This document shows, one piece after another, positions 45,583-58,300 of a stretch of DNA of 64,000 nucleotides; position 1 is the first letter of the stretch; the number at the start of each line of letters is the position of its first letter. Source of the DNA: Selaginella moellendorffii (Eukaryota > Streptophyta > Lycopodiopsida > Selaginellales > Selaginellaceae). The notes under the pieces are model-generated. The model did not search any database and was not told where the DNA came from. It worked only from the letters and a program-made list of their open reading frames with translations. The stretch spans positions 484,588 through 548,587 of the forward strand of contig NW_003314338.1 in assembly GCF_000143415.4 (NCBI RefSeq), written 5' to 3'. Both the position numbers and the translations under genes were made by a program.

Positions 45583-47505
45583 ATGGTCCATGGGAGAACT
45601 CACATCTCCCCCCACTTCCTTGCCAGCGTCTCCCAGCTCCTGAAAGACGATCTCGCCCAGCAGCTCAAGAAATGCACCGATCTCAACACTGGGAAGCTCC
45701 TCCATGCCCGGGTCCTCTCCTGCGGCCTCTCCCAGCATCGCATCCTCGCCCATCTCTTGATCCAAATGTACGCCCGCCTCGAAACCAATCTCGACTCCGC
45801 CACGCGCGTCTTCGATCAGCTCCTGGTGAAGGACTGCGTCTCTTGCTCCGTGATCATGACCGCCCACATCCAGCACCGGCAATTGGATCAAGCCGCGGCG
45901 ATCTTCCACGGTAGCCCCGGACGAGACGTGGTTTGCTGGAATGGGATGATCTCAGCGTTTGGGCAAAGCTCTCACGCCGCCACAGCGATCCAGTTCTTTC
46001 ACAGGATGCCACAATGGAACACCGTTTCATGGAACTCCCTCGTTGCAGCATATGCCCGAACTGGGCATCTTGTGGAATCTAAATCCACGTTCGATTCCTG
46101 CCAACATAGAGACATCGTGACATGGATCAACATGCTAACTTCATACAGTACACATGGAAAGTTGGCGGAAGCACGTGCCGTGTTTGATTACATGCCGGAG
46201 TGGACGGTGATAGCGTGGAACTCAATCTTTACAGCGTATGCCCATGAAGGGTATCTTGTTGCAGCTAAAGGTGTCTTTGATGAGATGCCAGAAAAGAGCC
46301 TCGCATCGATCAACGCGATGATAAATGCCTACGCTCAAAAGTCCCAGCTCCAGGAGGCGCGTGCCATGTTTGAGAAGCTTTCGGCGTGGGATATCCTCTC
46401 GTGGACGACGCTGCTCCAGGCATATGCCGAGAACGGGAATATCCCCGAGGCAGAGGAGATATACTCGAGAATGCCGGAGCAGGACGTGGTCTCCTGGACC
46501 GCAATGGTGGCGGTGTACGCTCAATCGGGGCAATTGGATCAAGCGAAATTTCTCTTTGATCGAATGCCACGAAGAAACGAGGTGTCGTGGTGTGCAATTC
46601 TCGCTGGTTTTGGTGGAAACCTCCACACTGCCGAGGCGAAGGGGTTCTTTGATCGGATGCCACTCCACTCCCCAGTGGCTTGCAACACCATGGTGTATAG
46701 CTTTGCGCAAAACGGCTGCCTCACTCAAGCAGTGGATCTGTTTGTGAATGTGAGTGATCACAATGTTGTGTCGTGGAATATGATCATCACAGCGTTTGCA
46801 AACAAGCGCGAGATAGATCGAGCTAAGCACCTGTTTGATCGCATGCCCGGATGGAACTCGGCATCGTGGAGCACCCTCACAGCTGCATATGCCCAAACTG
46901 GCGATCTTGTTTCTGCGAGAAAGATCTTTGAGACAATGCCCGAGCATTGTGCTTTCTCGTGGAACACGATCATTGCCGGGTATGCCCAATCCGGGCAGCT
47001 TGTTAACGCAAAGTCTGCCTTCGATGCCATGCCCGAGAAGGATCTGATAACTTGGAACGCGATGTTGGATGGCTACTCGGAGAATGGTTGTGGGCAACAA
47101 GCCATGGATCATTTCAACTCACTCCAGCTCGAGGGAGTGATCCCAAACGAGATCTCGTTCCTGGCGGTTTTGATCGCGTGTAGTCACATTGGCGCGCTCC
47201 ATCAAGCTTGGGAGAAGTTTGCGTCGATGACTTCAGACTATGGTTTACAACCCGTGAGAGAACACTACTCCTGCATTGTTGACAGCCTTGGGCGGTCGGG
47301 ACGGCTGCTTGAAGCAGAGGAACTGATCAAGAATATGCCGTTTTCGCCGGACATAGCGATCTGGAACTGCTTGCTCAGTGCCTCGAAGCTATACCAAGAT
47401 GTGGTTCGAGGAAGAGTGGCGGCCGAGAATCTTATAGACATTGATCCTGATGAGCCCGTAGCGTATGTTATGCTTTCAAAACTCTATGACTCTTTGTTCT
47501 TATAA
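45583..47505 (+). CDS. Pentatricopeptide repeat (PPR) protein, S-repeat rich
   Basis: PPR proteins bind organelle RNA and act in editing, splicing or stability. One exon, 640 residues from the first ATG (MVHGRTHISPHFL). About fourteen tandem repeats of 31 residues fill residues 70-560, each with a core such as DVVSWTAMVAVYAQSGQLDQ and DRMP. Thus nearly all are S-type. A longer repeat follows (VIPNEISFLAVLIACSHIGA) and then a partial E region (EHYSCIVDSLGRSGRLLEAE, AYVMLSKLYDSLFL). The DYW and E+ domains are absent and the frame ends inside the E region, so the C-terminus may be naturally short or lost. No clear targeting peptide is visible, and the start could be further upstream if a 5-prime exon exists. 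Confidence 0.9.
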   Translation: MVHGRTHISPHFLASVSQLLKDDLAQQLKKCTDLNTGKLLHARVLSCGLSQHRILAHLLIQMYARLETNLDSATRVFDQLLVKDCVSCSVIMTAHIQHRQLDQAAAIFHGSPGRDVVCWNGMISAFGQSSHAATAIQFFHRMPQWNTVSWNSLVAAYARTGHLVESKSTFDSCQHRDIVTWINMLTSYSTHGKLAEARAVFDYMPEWTVIAWNSIFTAYAHEGYLVAAKGVFDEMPEKSLASINAMINAYAQKSQLQEARAMFEKLSAWDILSWTTLLQAYAENGNIPEAEEIYSRMPEQDVVSWTAMVAVYAQSGQLDQAKFLFDRMPRRNEVSWCAILAGFGGNLHTAEAKGFFDRMPLHSPVACNTMVYSFAQNGCLTQAVDLFVNVSDHNVVSWNMIITAFANKREIDRAKHLFDRMPGWNSASWSTLTAAYAQTGDLVSARKIFETMPEHCAFSWNTIIAGYAQSGQLVNAKSAFDAMPEKDLITWNAMLDGYSENGCGQQAMDHFNSLQLEGVIPNEISFLAVLIACSHIGALHQAWEKFASMTSDYGLQPVREHYSCIVDSLGRSGRLLEAEELIKNMPFSPDIAIWNCLLSASKLYQDVVRGRVAAENLIDIDPDEPVAYVMLSKLYDSLFL

Positions 47506-47779
47506 TGCTTGAAGCCCTGGCTTACGTAAATTACAAACTTGTGACAGGAATGTTGGGCTTGATGCTCGATCTTGGTGGCTCCAAGGACCACACTACAACC
47601 TTGAACTCCTCCTCGCCAGTGGCCAAGAGGAACACCCTCGACAAGCACCCCAATGTCTAGTAGGGGATCTCCTCCCACTGTTTGACGAAAGGGATTCCCA
47701 ACGTAGAGCTTTCTAAGCTTTATGGAGCGAGCGAGCTTGAGGCGCCTGTCTTGGGAAACGGCGCACAGGCAGCTGCAGC

Positions 47780-48118
47780 ATGGTAGCGCATCATCTTGAT
47801 ACAATTCTTCCCAGGGAAGAATCTAGGTTGGCGACGTCTACACCTTCACTCGCGGCCCATGCGGAATGGTGTCAACACAACAGTGTTGAGCGCTCTGAGA
47901 TTTTTCTAGAGCACCCTGTACTCGTACAAAACACGTTGGCTTGTATGAGTTTGATGTATCATGGACAGGGATCTGGGTCTCCATCTCAGTCCGTCTGCTT
48001 GGCGAGCTGGAGCGAAAAGCTCTACATGGTGTGGATGGATGGCGTATTAAAGGAGATTTTTGCAAAGACGGGTGTTGAGATTGCTGTGGTGCAACATGTT
48101 GGATCTCCACTTTTATAG
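47780..48118 (+). other. Unassigned 112-codon open frame after the PPR gene
   Basis: Starts at ATG and ends at TAG. It contains TSTPSLAAHAE and ASWSEKLYMVWMDG, which faintly recall repeat motifs of secreted beta-propeller lectins (xSPxLAxxxxxLYxxW). The minus strand also has a frame at 47484-47804. Neither is a supported gene. The remainder of 48119-48742 is AT-rich and then leads into the next gene's leader. Confidence 0.2.
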
Positions 48119-48742
48119 TCAGAAATTTATGTAAAAAGGAATATATAAAATAATTTAGTGTTATTCCTATTTATTAATCTAATTGATCAAATGGAAGTTT
48201 ATAATTATAAACATATTTATAATTTATAAACACAAGATTAATATAGAATTAACTAGAATATACTAGGAAGTGTTTAGGAAAGTTTATAAATTATAAATAC
48301 AAAATTAATTTAAATGAATAGCAACTATTGAATATCCTAGCATATCGAAGCATATTTTAGGTATATTCACTACCACCTCACTCTAAAAAAGATTAAATAG
48401 AGATCAAGCTAAAATTAAAGCCTTGAATTATCTTTATTGTGCACTAAAACTGTAAGGCCAAAAATGAAAAACGTTAATTTATAAAAAGTAAAAGTTGGAT
48501 TCCCGTCAATTGTCTCCTTTATAATGCCACATTTATATGAATTTTTTTTAATCCAGTTGTGTTAATTAGAGCGAAAGTAATCTAAACAAAATATTGCTAA
48601 ACAGAAAATCCTGTAAAGCATCTGAGATATTCCGCTATCTATGGCAGCATAAACCCTAGAAAAAGGCGAAAGGGATCCACCAGGTAAGCATACGCTTGCG
48701 CGATCGATCAGTCGCCTCGCTTGCAGCAATGCGGTAGCAGCA

Positions 48743-51186
48743 ATGAAGAGATTGCAGTCGAGCAATGCGAGACGGACCCGCTTCTCGAGGTCCGCCTCCC
48801 TGCCTGGAGCAGCGTCGCCGCGTCTCAAATTCCATGGCTGGAAGACGAGCGTCGCGGTGATACTCGGCGGCACGCTGCTGCTCGTCTCGGTCTTCTATCT
48901 CCAGGCGCGGCTGGGCGGATTTGGGTCGGTACTTAGCGGATCGAGCAGCGTAGAGGATGGGAAGGATGATTTCTCGGTCCAAGCGCAGAGGCTCAAGACT
49001 ATGGGAAGAAAAGCAGCGGTGGAGGAAAGTAGCGGCAAGAAGATGGAACTAACCGACTTGGAGCAAGAGAATGCCGAGTTTGAGAGCTTGGATAGAGCAG
49101 CCGAGGCCAAGATGGAGGAGCTGGAAGACGAGGATATGGAGCTAGACGATGCGGTGATCGAGGACGTGGATGTTTTGAGGCAGGATCAAGAGGCTCGGCG
49201 AGAGGAAGAGGAGGAAGATCTAGAGGGTGAAGAGGGCGATGAGGTAGAGGACGAGCAAGATCAGGATGTTCCAGTTTCTTTTCGAGGGGATGCGGATTCG
49301 AAGGGTGGTGATGGTGGTGGCGATGAGAAAGTTACGAGGAACAAGACTGAGAAGAGGTTGGAAAGGCTGGGCCAGATCAAGAGTTTGGAGCGGCATAGCC
49401 CGGAGGAGAGTGGGAAGAACGAGAACGAGACTGGGAGAGTTTTGTGGGACAGTGTTCTTGGTGTGATCAAGATGCCGGTGGACGCAAAGCCTGCCGTTTT
49501 TGGTGGACGGAAGCTTGGACTTGGGAAGGATTCCTTCCAAGCTGAAACTAAAGATGCTGGGAGGGAGAAGCTGGCCTTTAGCAGCGACGACGAGCCTTTG
49601 GATACGAACCAAGTTGTGGACTTTGAGGACGCTCTCTTTTCAAGGAGGGAGAAGCAGGCTAGCTCTAAGCTGCTAGGTGCGAGTGCCTCTCAGAAGCAAC
49701 GCGTTCCGCCTAAGAACGTTTTCGACGCGAGGTTTGCGAAGAGGATCCTCCGGCCACCTTTCGATCCTACAGGGAGCGCACTTTTGCAAGACCCAGACAC
49801 TCTGGAACCTTGGGGGCTCACCAAGAGCGACCGAGCAATGTCCCGGAGCTTTCGAAAATCCGCGATGGAGGAAGCTGCTACTAGCGACGCTAAAGAGAAT
49901 GCGGAAGACAAAAGCGTCGAGGTGGAGGGGAAAGCAAAGGCCGGGAATGGCAGGAAAGAGCTGCTGGAAACGCACGAAAAGAGGAGAAAGCGAGCAAAAG
50001 GAGACACTCGGAGATGGGGGTACTTTCCAGGTCTCGACTCGATGCTATCGTTCTCCGAGTTTATGGAGCGTTTCCTCGGGGAGAATGAATGCGAGCTCAA
50101 CGTTTTCCAAGCGTGGAACTCGCCACCCTGGTCGTACACAGTGCGGCATCAGCGAGGACTCGAGAGCCTGCTTCACTTCCATCCGAAAGCTTGCGTCGTG
50201 GTCTTCTCGGAGACCATGGAGCCTGGTTTTTTCGATAAGTTTGCGAAGAAAGGGTAAGGACTTTCTTAGATGTGCTGGTGACCCGAGTCGTTTTCTCTTT
50301 GGCAGGCTGAGAGTGGCTGTCGTACGTCCGAACCTCGAAGAACTCCTGGAAAATACACCAGCCGAGATGTTTGCATCCGTCTGGGTGGAGTGGAGAAGAG
50401 TCGAGCTTTTCTACATCCATTACAGCGAATTGCTGCGTCTGGCGGCTCTGTACAAGTAAGTTTCAATCTTTTCTCCGAGCACAAGATAGATCTTCTCTGT
50501 CTTACTTGTATCTGATTTGTGCAGGTATGGAGGAGTGTATCTGGATTCCGATGTGGTTGTCCTCAAACCGTTAACTTCTTTGCAGAACGCGGTGGGGATG
50601 GAAGCTCTGGCCGATGGCAAAACGAGGCTAAACGGCGCGGTGATGGCTTTTAAGAAAGCAAGGTACGCAAAAGCCATCACAGGCTTTTATTTCTCACGCC
50701 TTTCTTCTCCGTCCAGTGTGTTCCTCAAAGAATGCATGGAAGAGTACACTGCAACGTACGATGACAAGCTTCTCGACTACAATGGCGCCGACTTGCTCAC
50801 TCGCGTCGCAAGTAGCGCGATCCCTGGCCAGAGTAACCGGACATGGCAAGAGAGCGAGCAAGAGTTACGCGTACTTCCATCGTCCTCGTTCTTTCCTTTA
50901 AGTTCCTCCAACATCAAGAGGTAAAGAAAGAAACGATGCGAGACTTCTTCTTTGGTGGTTTAATCTTTTCTTGCTTTGCAGCTACTTCTACGGCAAGAGG
51001 AATAGCAGCGAGAGTTATGGAATGGAAGACGATCGGAAAGTGAAAGAAGAGGCTTTATTACTACTCGATGGCGCGTACACGCTCCACTTGTGGAACCCCG
51101 AGACAAAGTCGCTGGTTCCAGAGAGCTACAGCCTCGTGGGATTCGCGCTGGAGCAGCACTGCATCTGGTGCAGTGACGTGATCTAG
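48743..51186 (+). CDS. Golgi type II DXD glycosyltransferase (alpha-1,4-glycosyltransferase / GT32-like)
   Basis: Four exons (48743-50253, 50306-50455, 50525-50920, 50982-51186) join in frame to 753 residues. A short basic N-terminus is followed by one membrane helix (VAVILGGTLLLVSVFYL, residues about 37-53), so a type II Golgi protein. Residues about 70-430 are a long acidic, low-complexity stem (EEEEEDLEGEEGDEVEDEQD). The catalytic part begins near residue 440: NVFQAWNSPPWSYTVRHQRG, then the sugar-binding DXD motif in YGGVYLDSDVVVLKPL, then LNGAVMAFKK. It ends in the alpha-1,4-GT region (YNGADLLTRV, LHLWNPETKS). The transferred sugar and acceptor are unknown. The stem is unusually long. Confidence 0.88.
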
Positions 51187-51737
51187 ACGATGGATGATCG
51201 ATCGAGAGAAGCTCGATCGATCGTTCGCTTTGCTACGGCAAGTAAGTAACGTCTTAGGCGAGCTCTTCTTTCTCAAAGCGACGACGGGAAAAAGCTCGCC
51301 TAGGCAGTAAAAAAGAGTAACAAAAGTGTGAGAAGTGATGTATTGTAATCTAGCTATAGGCTAAAAGCGCTATAGAACAAAGCTAGCAGCGTTTTGTACA
51401 TATCTATCTATAAATCCAAGCACTATCAACAAAAGATCTCACTAGTCACGAAACTTTGATCCATCCACTCTTCTCTTTTGGAAGTTCTTTCATTCCAACG
51501 ATTCCAGTATTGACTAGCGCAACCTGGATGACATCACAAACCAACAGTGTGGATTAAAGAAAGAGTAGCAAATGAAGAACGTGGCCAGACCAGAATTACT
51601 TTTTTACCAGTGGAGCCCGGCTTCTTCGCCGTTTGCGGCCACCCTGGCGATGCCTGGCGATGTTTTTTTACTGTTGCCATTCCCTGTTTTTACAAGATCT
51701 AATGGAACTCTACATACCGGTGTTTGATCTATGGAGC
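51187..51737. other. Convergent 3-prime flanks
   Basis: 3-prime UTR and spacer between the plus-strand glycosyltransferase and the minus-strand J-domain gene. The palindrome GATCGATCGAGAGAAGCTCG then ATCGATC just past the first stop could form a hairpin. No gene. Confidence 0.5.
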
Positions 51738-54700
51738 TCACGACACTTGCCAAAAGAAAGCCTCTTGCGAGTTAAACTTTGTCCACGCTGCCTGGAGAGG
51801 CACAAAGCAAATAGTTTTAAGCACAAAAGATAGTGCATTGTCAATATTATTTCCAAACCTTGAGTAAATCGAAGACCTTCTCCGCGATGAGCTTCTCCTG
51901 CGTTGTCCTTTGCTGGATCTTGTCCGGATGGACACACAACGTGGCCCTGCGGTACGCTTTCCTGATGGAAGCCTCGTTGCTTAGCTCGGACGATGCCACG
52001 GGCTGCCAGCCGCTCCCTGGCCACAGTACCTGGCACAAAGATATCACCGTCAAACGCAATCCTTGCAAGAAAGGCGGTGCTGTATGCTTCTGGGAAAACT
52101 CACATCGTGCAGGCTCGATAAAAGCGCTCGCAAGTTGCCTTCCTTACCAGCGACCCACGCACTTATTTGAGCGTCCACGGTAGAAGAAACTCGCTGAATG
52201 CAGACTTAACAGTGTGAGTTGAGATAAAAGCCTGATCGGAAGTTACCTGTCGCTCCTGTTGCTCTTGTTGAGCAGTCTGCTCACGTTGGTTTTTCTCCGC
52301 CAGGGCCTTCGCCTAATCAAATGACTTAATACTCTAGAGTTCCCATGCTGTCAATAAACTAGTAAATTTGTACGTACCGCGCGCTCCTCTAGTGCTTTGT
52401 CGGTTGATTCTCTTCTCTGCTTCTTATCTCTATCGAGATTCCCTGAATGGGCAAATGTCAGTGTCATGTCTTCTGAGAATGCTGGAAAAGCAATACCATT
52501 GGGTACAGGGTCGGTAATGCTTGGGGAGGTTTCTGTTTTATTGGGAGGCCTGCATTGTTCACCGCTAAAGAACACTTTCTTCGCATTGCGCTCAGCTTCA
52601 TCCTGCACAAGTAAAATTCTTGTTAGAGAAGACAGAGAAAGAAAAACGCTCAACTCTTTACCGAGACTCGCTGCTTTGGAGCGCTTGTTGACCGTCCATT
52701 CTCCACACCCGTAGCAGCCACAGCTCTCTCGGCAGCTTTCTTCAAAGCTTTCTCTCTAAGTTCGTGCGCAGCCCTCTCGACAGCTCTCTTATCGATATCC
52801 CCCTCCTTTCCTGCTCCGCGATTGCCAAAGTCGTTCACCTTCCCTTCGCTTCGCTTCTCACTCTCAGTCGTTTCAGGAAAAACCTCTGCAGACTTTTTCT
52901 TCTGTTTGAGTTTCGCCTCTGCTCGTTCCACAGCTTCCTTCATAGCCATCGCCGACGAAGAAAGACCAGCGAAATCTTCAGCTTGTGCCAGAGGTGGAGA
53001 CATGTGTACCGCTGCTTCCTTCAGATTGGAACCTTTGCCTAGAGGAAACTCGCAAGAGTTTCTACGCCACCGCTCATCTCTCTTAAACTTTGACAAACCG
53101 TTGAACTCCTGCGCCTGCTCCACCATCTCGGGAGGTGCTCGCTTTGGAGGAGGGACATCCGTTGGCTGTGTCACAAGCTTCAAATCCCCAATCGTGAACC
53201 ACGATTTTGCTTTGGCCTTGTCCTCCTTCTTCCCGAAATCTGGAAACAACACTGCCTTGAGCCTCTCCGTAGCACTCTGCCTTTTCGACTTCCGAGGCGA
53301 AGAATTCCCAGCTCCTGTATCCGACTTGTTCTTGCTGCCATTCTCCCTAGGCAGCAACCCCTCTTCGGATTTTTCTTTTGCACGATCTGTCTCGTGCTTT
53401 CGTGATTGCTTCTCTGCTGCCTCCAAGCCCCCTGGCATCCTGTTCAGATGAGCCTTCATCTCTCCTGCTTCCGAGGTAGCACTGTTAGCCTTCTCACCTG
53501 ACCCCAGCCTTGGAGAGCAGCTGGAAACACTTGGCAAGCAGGAAGGCATCACTGTTGGTGGTGGAGGCGACGCGACTTTCCCTATATCTGGATCTGCCAA
53601 CAATGCCGAATTCTGAAAAGAGGAGCTACCTTTGTCTTGCGGAGAAGCTGAAACCTTCACGGCATACGGTGGCGCCTTGTTCTGTTGCGTTTGAGAGCCG
53701 CTGCTATCAACACGCTGATTTGGTCGGTCACAACTCCCTCCGGCACCTTTCACGTCTGTACCCGAATTCCGGAGGCGAGAGGTACCGTGAGGTCCGCCTG
53801 ACGACGACGACGAGCTCTCCCGTCCAGCCTTTGGCGAAAACAAGGTTGGTGGTGGCGAGGTATCAGCGCTGGTTTTGTTGTTGCCGCCGCTACCACTGGC
53901 TTGGTGTTGAGATTGGTTTGTTTCGGCATCACACCTGTCGCTACGCAAACGCACAAACACTATTAAAGACGTCTGGTATATCCTACCTATAGAGTTTGAA
54001 ACATCAGTGACGCATGAAGTACGGCACACAGTGATCCTCGAAGAAAAATACTCGAGCTCCAAGAAGAAATCAAAGCAAGGACCCTCTAAACTATTTCGTA
54101 AAGAGCGAAAGGATCTATAGCACCAAACACGAACGCACCAAATGGATAAAAAGCTCTCCAGGAAAAAATCAAATGAAGGAGCCTCTAAAGCATTTCGTGA
54201 AGAACGAAAGGATCTATAGCACCAAATGATAAAAAAGCTCTCCCTGTGCTAACGGGCAAAACACGATATAGGGATAAAAATTCCTGGAAAGAATTCGTCC
54301 AAGCAAGGAGAAGAAACAATGCACAAGAGCTCAAGAAATCCATGCCCCAAAAACGATCCAAGCCAGCCAAGACGAAAAAGATCTATATATCCATACCTCT
54401 TTGGTTCGCCAGTCACTGTGTTGAGCCTCCGAGATCCCAGCGGCGAAGAGGAGCTCCGCTGATGCGTCGGGGCGGCGCTGCCACCGCTGGTGGTGGGAGA
54501 AGCAGAAGCATTGCCGCCGCCGCCGCTAGCCCCAGCCATGGTGAAAATATCGTCATCGCTGCTGCCAGTCTTGCTCTTGATCCCTGGAACGCCCCCAAAT
54601 ATGTCGTTGAAGCCATACAGCTCCACATTCGATCGCCCGATGCATTCGAATGGCGGTGCCGATGGCTGGAACCCCGCATCGCTGCCCCCGATCTTCGCCG

Positions 54701-54941
54701 CCGCCTCGCCCCTGTCGGCACTGTCGGATCGCGCTCCCGCGGCGGCAGACAAATCCCCGGACGACGACGGCGAGTGATGCGCATTGATCCGACCTAGCGA
54801 GAACTCGTCGAAGAGCTTCTCCGCCACAAAGATCGGCGGCGACGCTGGCTGCTGCTTGTTCCGGGGCGATCCGCCAATCCCACAAACCCTAGAGGAGGCG
54901 GCGCCGCCGGGAGCCATTGGAGCTGTGTTTCTGGCGGCCAT
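51738..54941 (-). CDS. Auxilin-like J-domain protein
   Basis: Auxilins recruit Hsp70 to uncoat clathrin vesicles. In plants some relatives act in chloroplast movement. Seven exons (54941-54397, 53940-52662, 52602-52378, 52312-52247, 52193-52104, 52029-51859, 51791-51738) join in frame to 809 residues. The N-terminal two thirds are disordered and Ser/Pro-rich, starting MAARNTAPMAPGGAASSRVC. Charged, Ala/Glu/Lys-rich segments follow (AVERAAHELREKALKKAAER) and probably form coiled coil. The C-terminal J domain has WVAGKEGNLRALLSSLHDVL, SGWQPV, IRKAYRRATLCVHPDK with the essential HPD, and EKVFDLLKAAWTKFNS. The short last exon was chosen because it restores the conserved AWTKFN end. Confidence 0.9.
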
Positions 54942-55380
54942 AGCTCGCGGGAAGTAGCTGGCGGCGCCGCTAATCAAAAAAATTTCGATTGCCGCCGTTG
55001 GATCGCCCCGCCCATCGGATCCTCATTTCGATTTTAGGGCTCCTCTTTTCCAAGGGTATATATATCAACCCTGCTGACTCAGCCCCCACGGTGACGTGTA
55101 GGAATCGACGGCACCACACGAGCCTCTGACGTGGCTTCCCGGACTTAAATCAACCGCATTTCTGTTGCAAAAATCTAGCTGGCGGGCCACCCACCGTCGG
55201 ATGGCCGAGGCATCCGACGGCGCCGTACAGTAATAGCCGTTTAAAGGCATATCCTCGCGCGATTCATTGTACGAACACGCTGGGAAGAACGCGTTGGAAA
55301 GTTTCAGAGCTTTTCATAGTTTTATTTATTTGCGAGGGTGGCCCTTTGTACATGGTGAGCGATTTTTCTTTTGTTTTGTT
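54942..55380. other. Promoter region of the J-domain gene and 3-prime flank of PLD
   Basis: 440 bp of spacer. TATATATATCAA at 55058 (a TATA-like string on either strand) is the only core-promoter-like element I see. Confidence 0.4.
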
Positions 55381-58300
55381 CTAATGGTAGACTTGTGGAG
55401 AGGCGTAGTACTCACTCTCATTGAAAACTGGTCGCAAATCCTCATCGCACATAAAATTCAATGGGAAACAGACGAGATGTCCTCGAATCCCCTCAACCAT
55501 GGTCGCATTACTACTAAAAAATGGAGCTTCTCCTCCGGCGTGAGAGCTATCGTCGGCCACGCCCAAGTCGATACTTACATGGTGGCCATTCTTTTCTTTC
55601 TCTTTTCGCGACGAGATTATCTGCCGCAGTTGAGTCCTGGAATGTTTTCCGGTTAAGTTCTAGTTCTCACAAACAAAAACTCCGAAGACTTACCTTGTGT
55701 GTATGGAATCGTTCGGGATGCATCCAAAAATGGTGTCATACAATCCTGTGTTGAGCTGCAGTGACGAATTCGTCTTGATGAGAAAGACGAGACAAAGAAA
55801 AGTCTAGTTTTTTGTTTCGTGTTACCTCTGCTCTTGACGTCCAAACGTCCTTGTAAGTGGTCTCACAAATAGGATCTTTGATCACGTCTGCCTGGAAAGT
55901 TTCACATGTTAGCTTCACAGAGATGTGCTTTCACTTACTTCGGACGCTTGGAAACCGAGATGCTCGACCCAGAGTGATCTTCTCAGTCCGTGAGCGAACC
56001 TTCCGGCTTTGTAAGCAGTGTTGTTCATTAAGGACGTGACATATTCTTTGTCTTCGATCACGACCGCGATCTGGAAAGAGAATCGAGGATTAGCATCAAA
56101 CAAAAAGCGAAACTTCTTTTGCTGCTTACTTCTGAATCTCTCGACCCAAGTAAACTCCTATCGTTGATATTTGCTGAGCCTATAAGCGTCACCCTATCGT
56201 CTACTATCAAAATTTTACTATGTACATATATCTGCGAGAATGGAAACAACATGAGCAACGGATGAGCAAAATTTCTTGAAAGTTTGCTAACCTGATTAGT
56301 TACAAGTGGCCCGTTTTCTTTCAGCTTGCCGTGTTGTCTCAGGCCGTAAAAACTAACAAAATCTCCCACTGCGTCCCCCATAGTGTCTCTTAGACGCTTC
56401 AACAACGACGAATTTCCACGGCATATGGTTCTATATTGCCAATGAATGATGGCTCTAACGGATGCTGCTCCTGTATCATCGACACCACCCTACAAAAGGA
56501 AAACATGTTTAAATGTCGCCATTTAACGAGTTTGGAACCTTACCTGAAAACCAGGAAGCAGTGGCAACAGTATAATCACCCTGAAACACTGTTTTTCTTT
56601 GTACGCACGTAGTATCCTTGTATAAAGTGATTCCAAAACACGATTTTGAATCACGGAATCGCCATCCAGTCCAGAGATAAAGAACTGGTTCTGAATGAAA
56701 GATGATACGTTAGGAGACATCATATGAAACAGTGTCGAAAAGTACCTCGATATAGATGAAGTGCTCGGCTTTGTCAATCAACGAGCAATATGCAGCTTCT
56801 ATGCTCCGCTCTTCCACCTGGCTTGTTCCGGCAGACCACTGTCCAACACTTCGAACCACCTGACAGTTGCATTTAACTCGAGAACCGACTTCCTTCACAT
56901 CCTCTTGAGGCGAAGGATTATCTTTCTCCCACCAATCTTCTGCACTACCATTCGCATCATACCACTTCACACCGTCTGGACCGTCACTGGCTACAAAGTT
57001 GAGCAATGGTAGATCAACGCTGCTGTTGCTACTGTTAAACTTGCTGAATCTTGCCAGTAACTTCGAATGTTTGCTGTTGTCCGCCAGGAGGTCTTTCAGC
57101 TCCTCAGTCTGATCCGGTGCTTCTACGGCGGGTAGAAGCGTTGGTATATCATCGGTAGATGACCTTGGTTTCAAGGACGCTTTTCTAAGCTCTTCCTGCG
57201 CTTCCATGAGAGCCTCTTCTGCCTCCTTACCAGTAAGGTAATGAGGAATAACCATATGATGATGCGGCAGCAGTAGAGGTATGGCTTGTTCATTGGGTGC
57301 CTTGTTTCTCTGGGAACAAAACACTACAAAATTTCAGAAACAGATATTAACACTGGTCCCTTACCTTTGCATAATTCCAACGCTGGACAAAATGCCTTGC
57401 GACATCCCGACAAGCTGGACCCCATATTGCACACTGAATATCATGCCAAGGCATACGAGGTGTTTTTTGCCTGTTAATCTCGTCCTTTGTTGCATCTTCC
57501 CAGGAGTTTGGCTCTGATTCCCTGGAAAGCAAGGGGATTTTTCTAAGAAAAAAAAATCGCTGATAAAATCTAGAAAAGATACCTGGGATTGTAGTAGTCC
57601 TTCCCGGGCCAGATAACAGCTTGATCATCCCTCAAAAGATGGTGAGGGTCATCATACCGTCCAAAACAGAGGTCCAAACCTCCTAAAAAACATATTCTTT
57701 GATCGACAATCACAATTTTTTCGTGGTGCGACCTAAGAAGATGTTGGTATAGAAAAAATAAAAATAAGATCCTTACCACAAATAAACACCAGAAGAGAAG
57801 TGATCGGGATATCTTAAAACTTTAATGTTTTCGTGTATTCCAAGTAGCTTTCTTTTCGTGTACAGGCTGTTGATTTTCAAAGCCAAGGCAACTTCCTTGT
57901 ACAGAAGAACATAAATCTAGAAGAGAAAAAGGACGATCAAAAAGGTGAATACCAGCATAAGGACAACAAACCTGTACTCCTTCTCTTGCCTTCGCACCAA
58001 GCAAAGAATCCAACCGAGAAGACTCGTGAAGAGTAAACGGACGTCTGAGATAAAGCTCAGGACAGAACCACCAATCAGCTATAAAAATCTATATAAGAGA
58101 TAGTGAGAAAAAAATGCCAAAATGAATTGTATGTTACCTCTGACTTCGCGGATGAAATCGTTGATGCAATAGCATCAAATGCCGACTTTCCATCTATGAA
58201 ATATTGCGCCTTACTACCATCGCTAGTAAGTCCCCTTGGAGGAGCAAAAGAGCCAAAGCGATGAGGATGGCACCATCCTTCAGGTGGTCTTAGCCCGGCA

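Noticed and set aside
46222-47112. A 296-codon minus-strand frame opposite the PPR gene
   Set aside because: It is the antisense shadow of the tandem PPR repeats; codon pattern and motifs belong to the plus strand.
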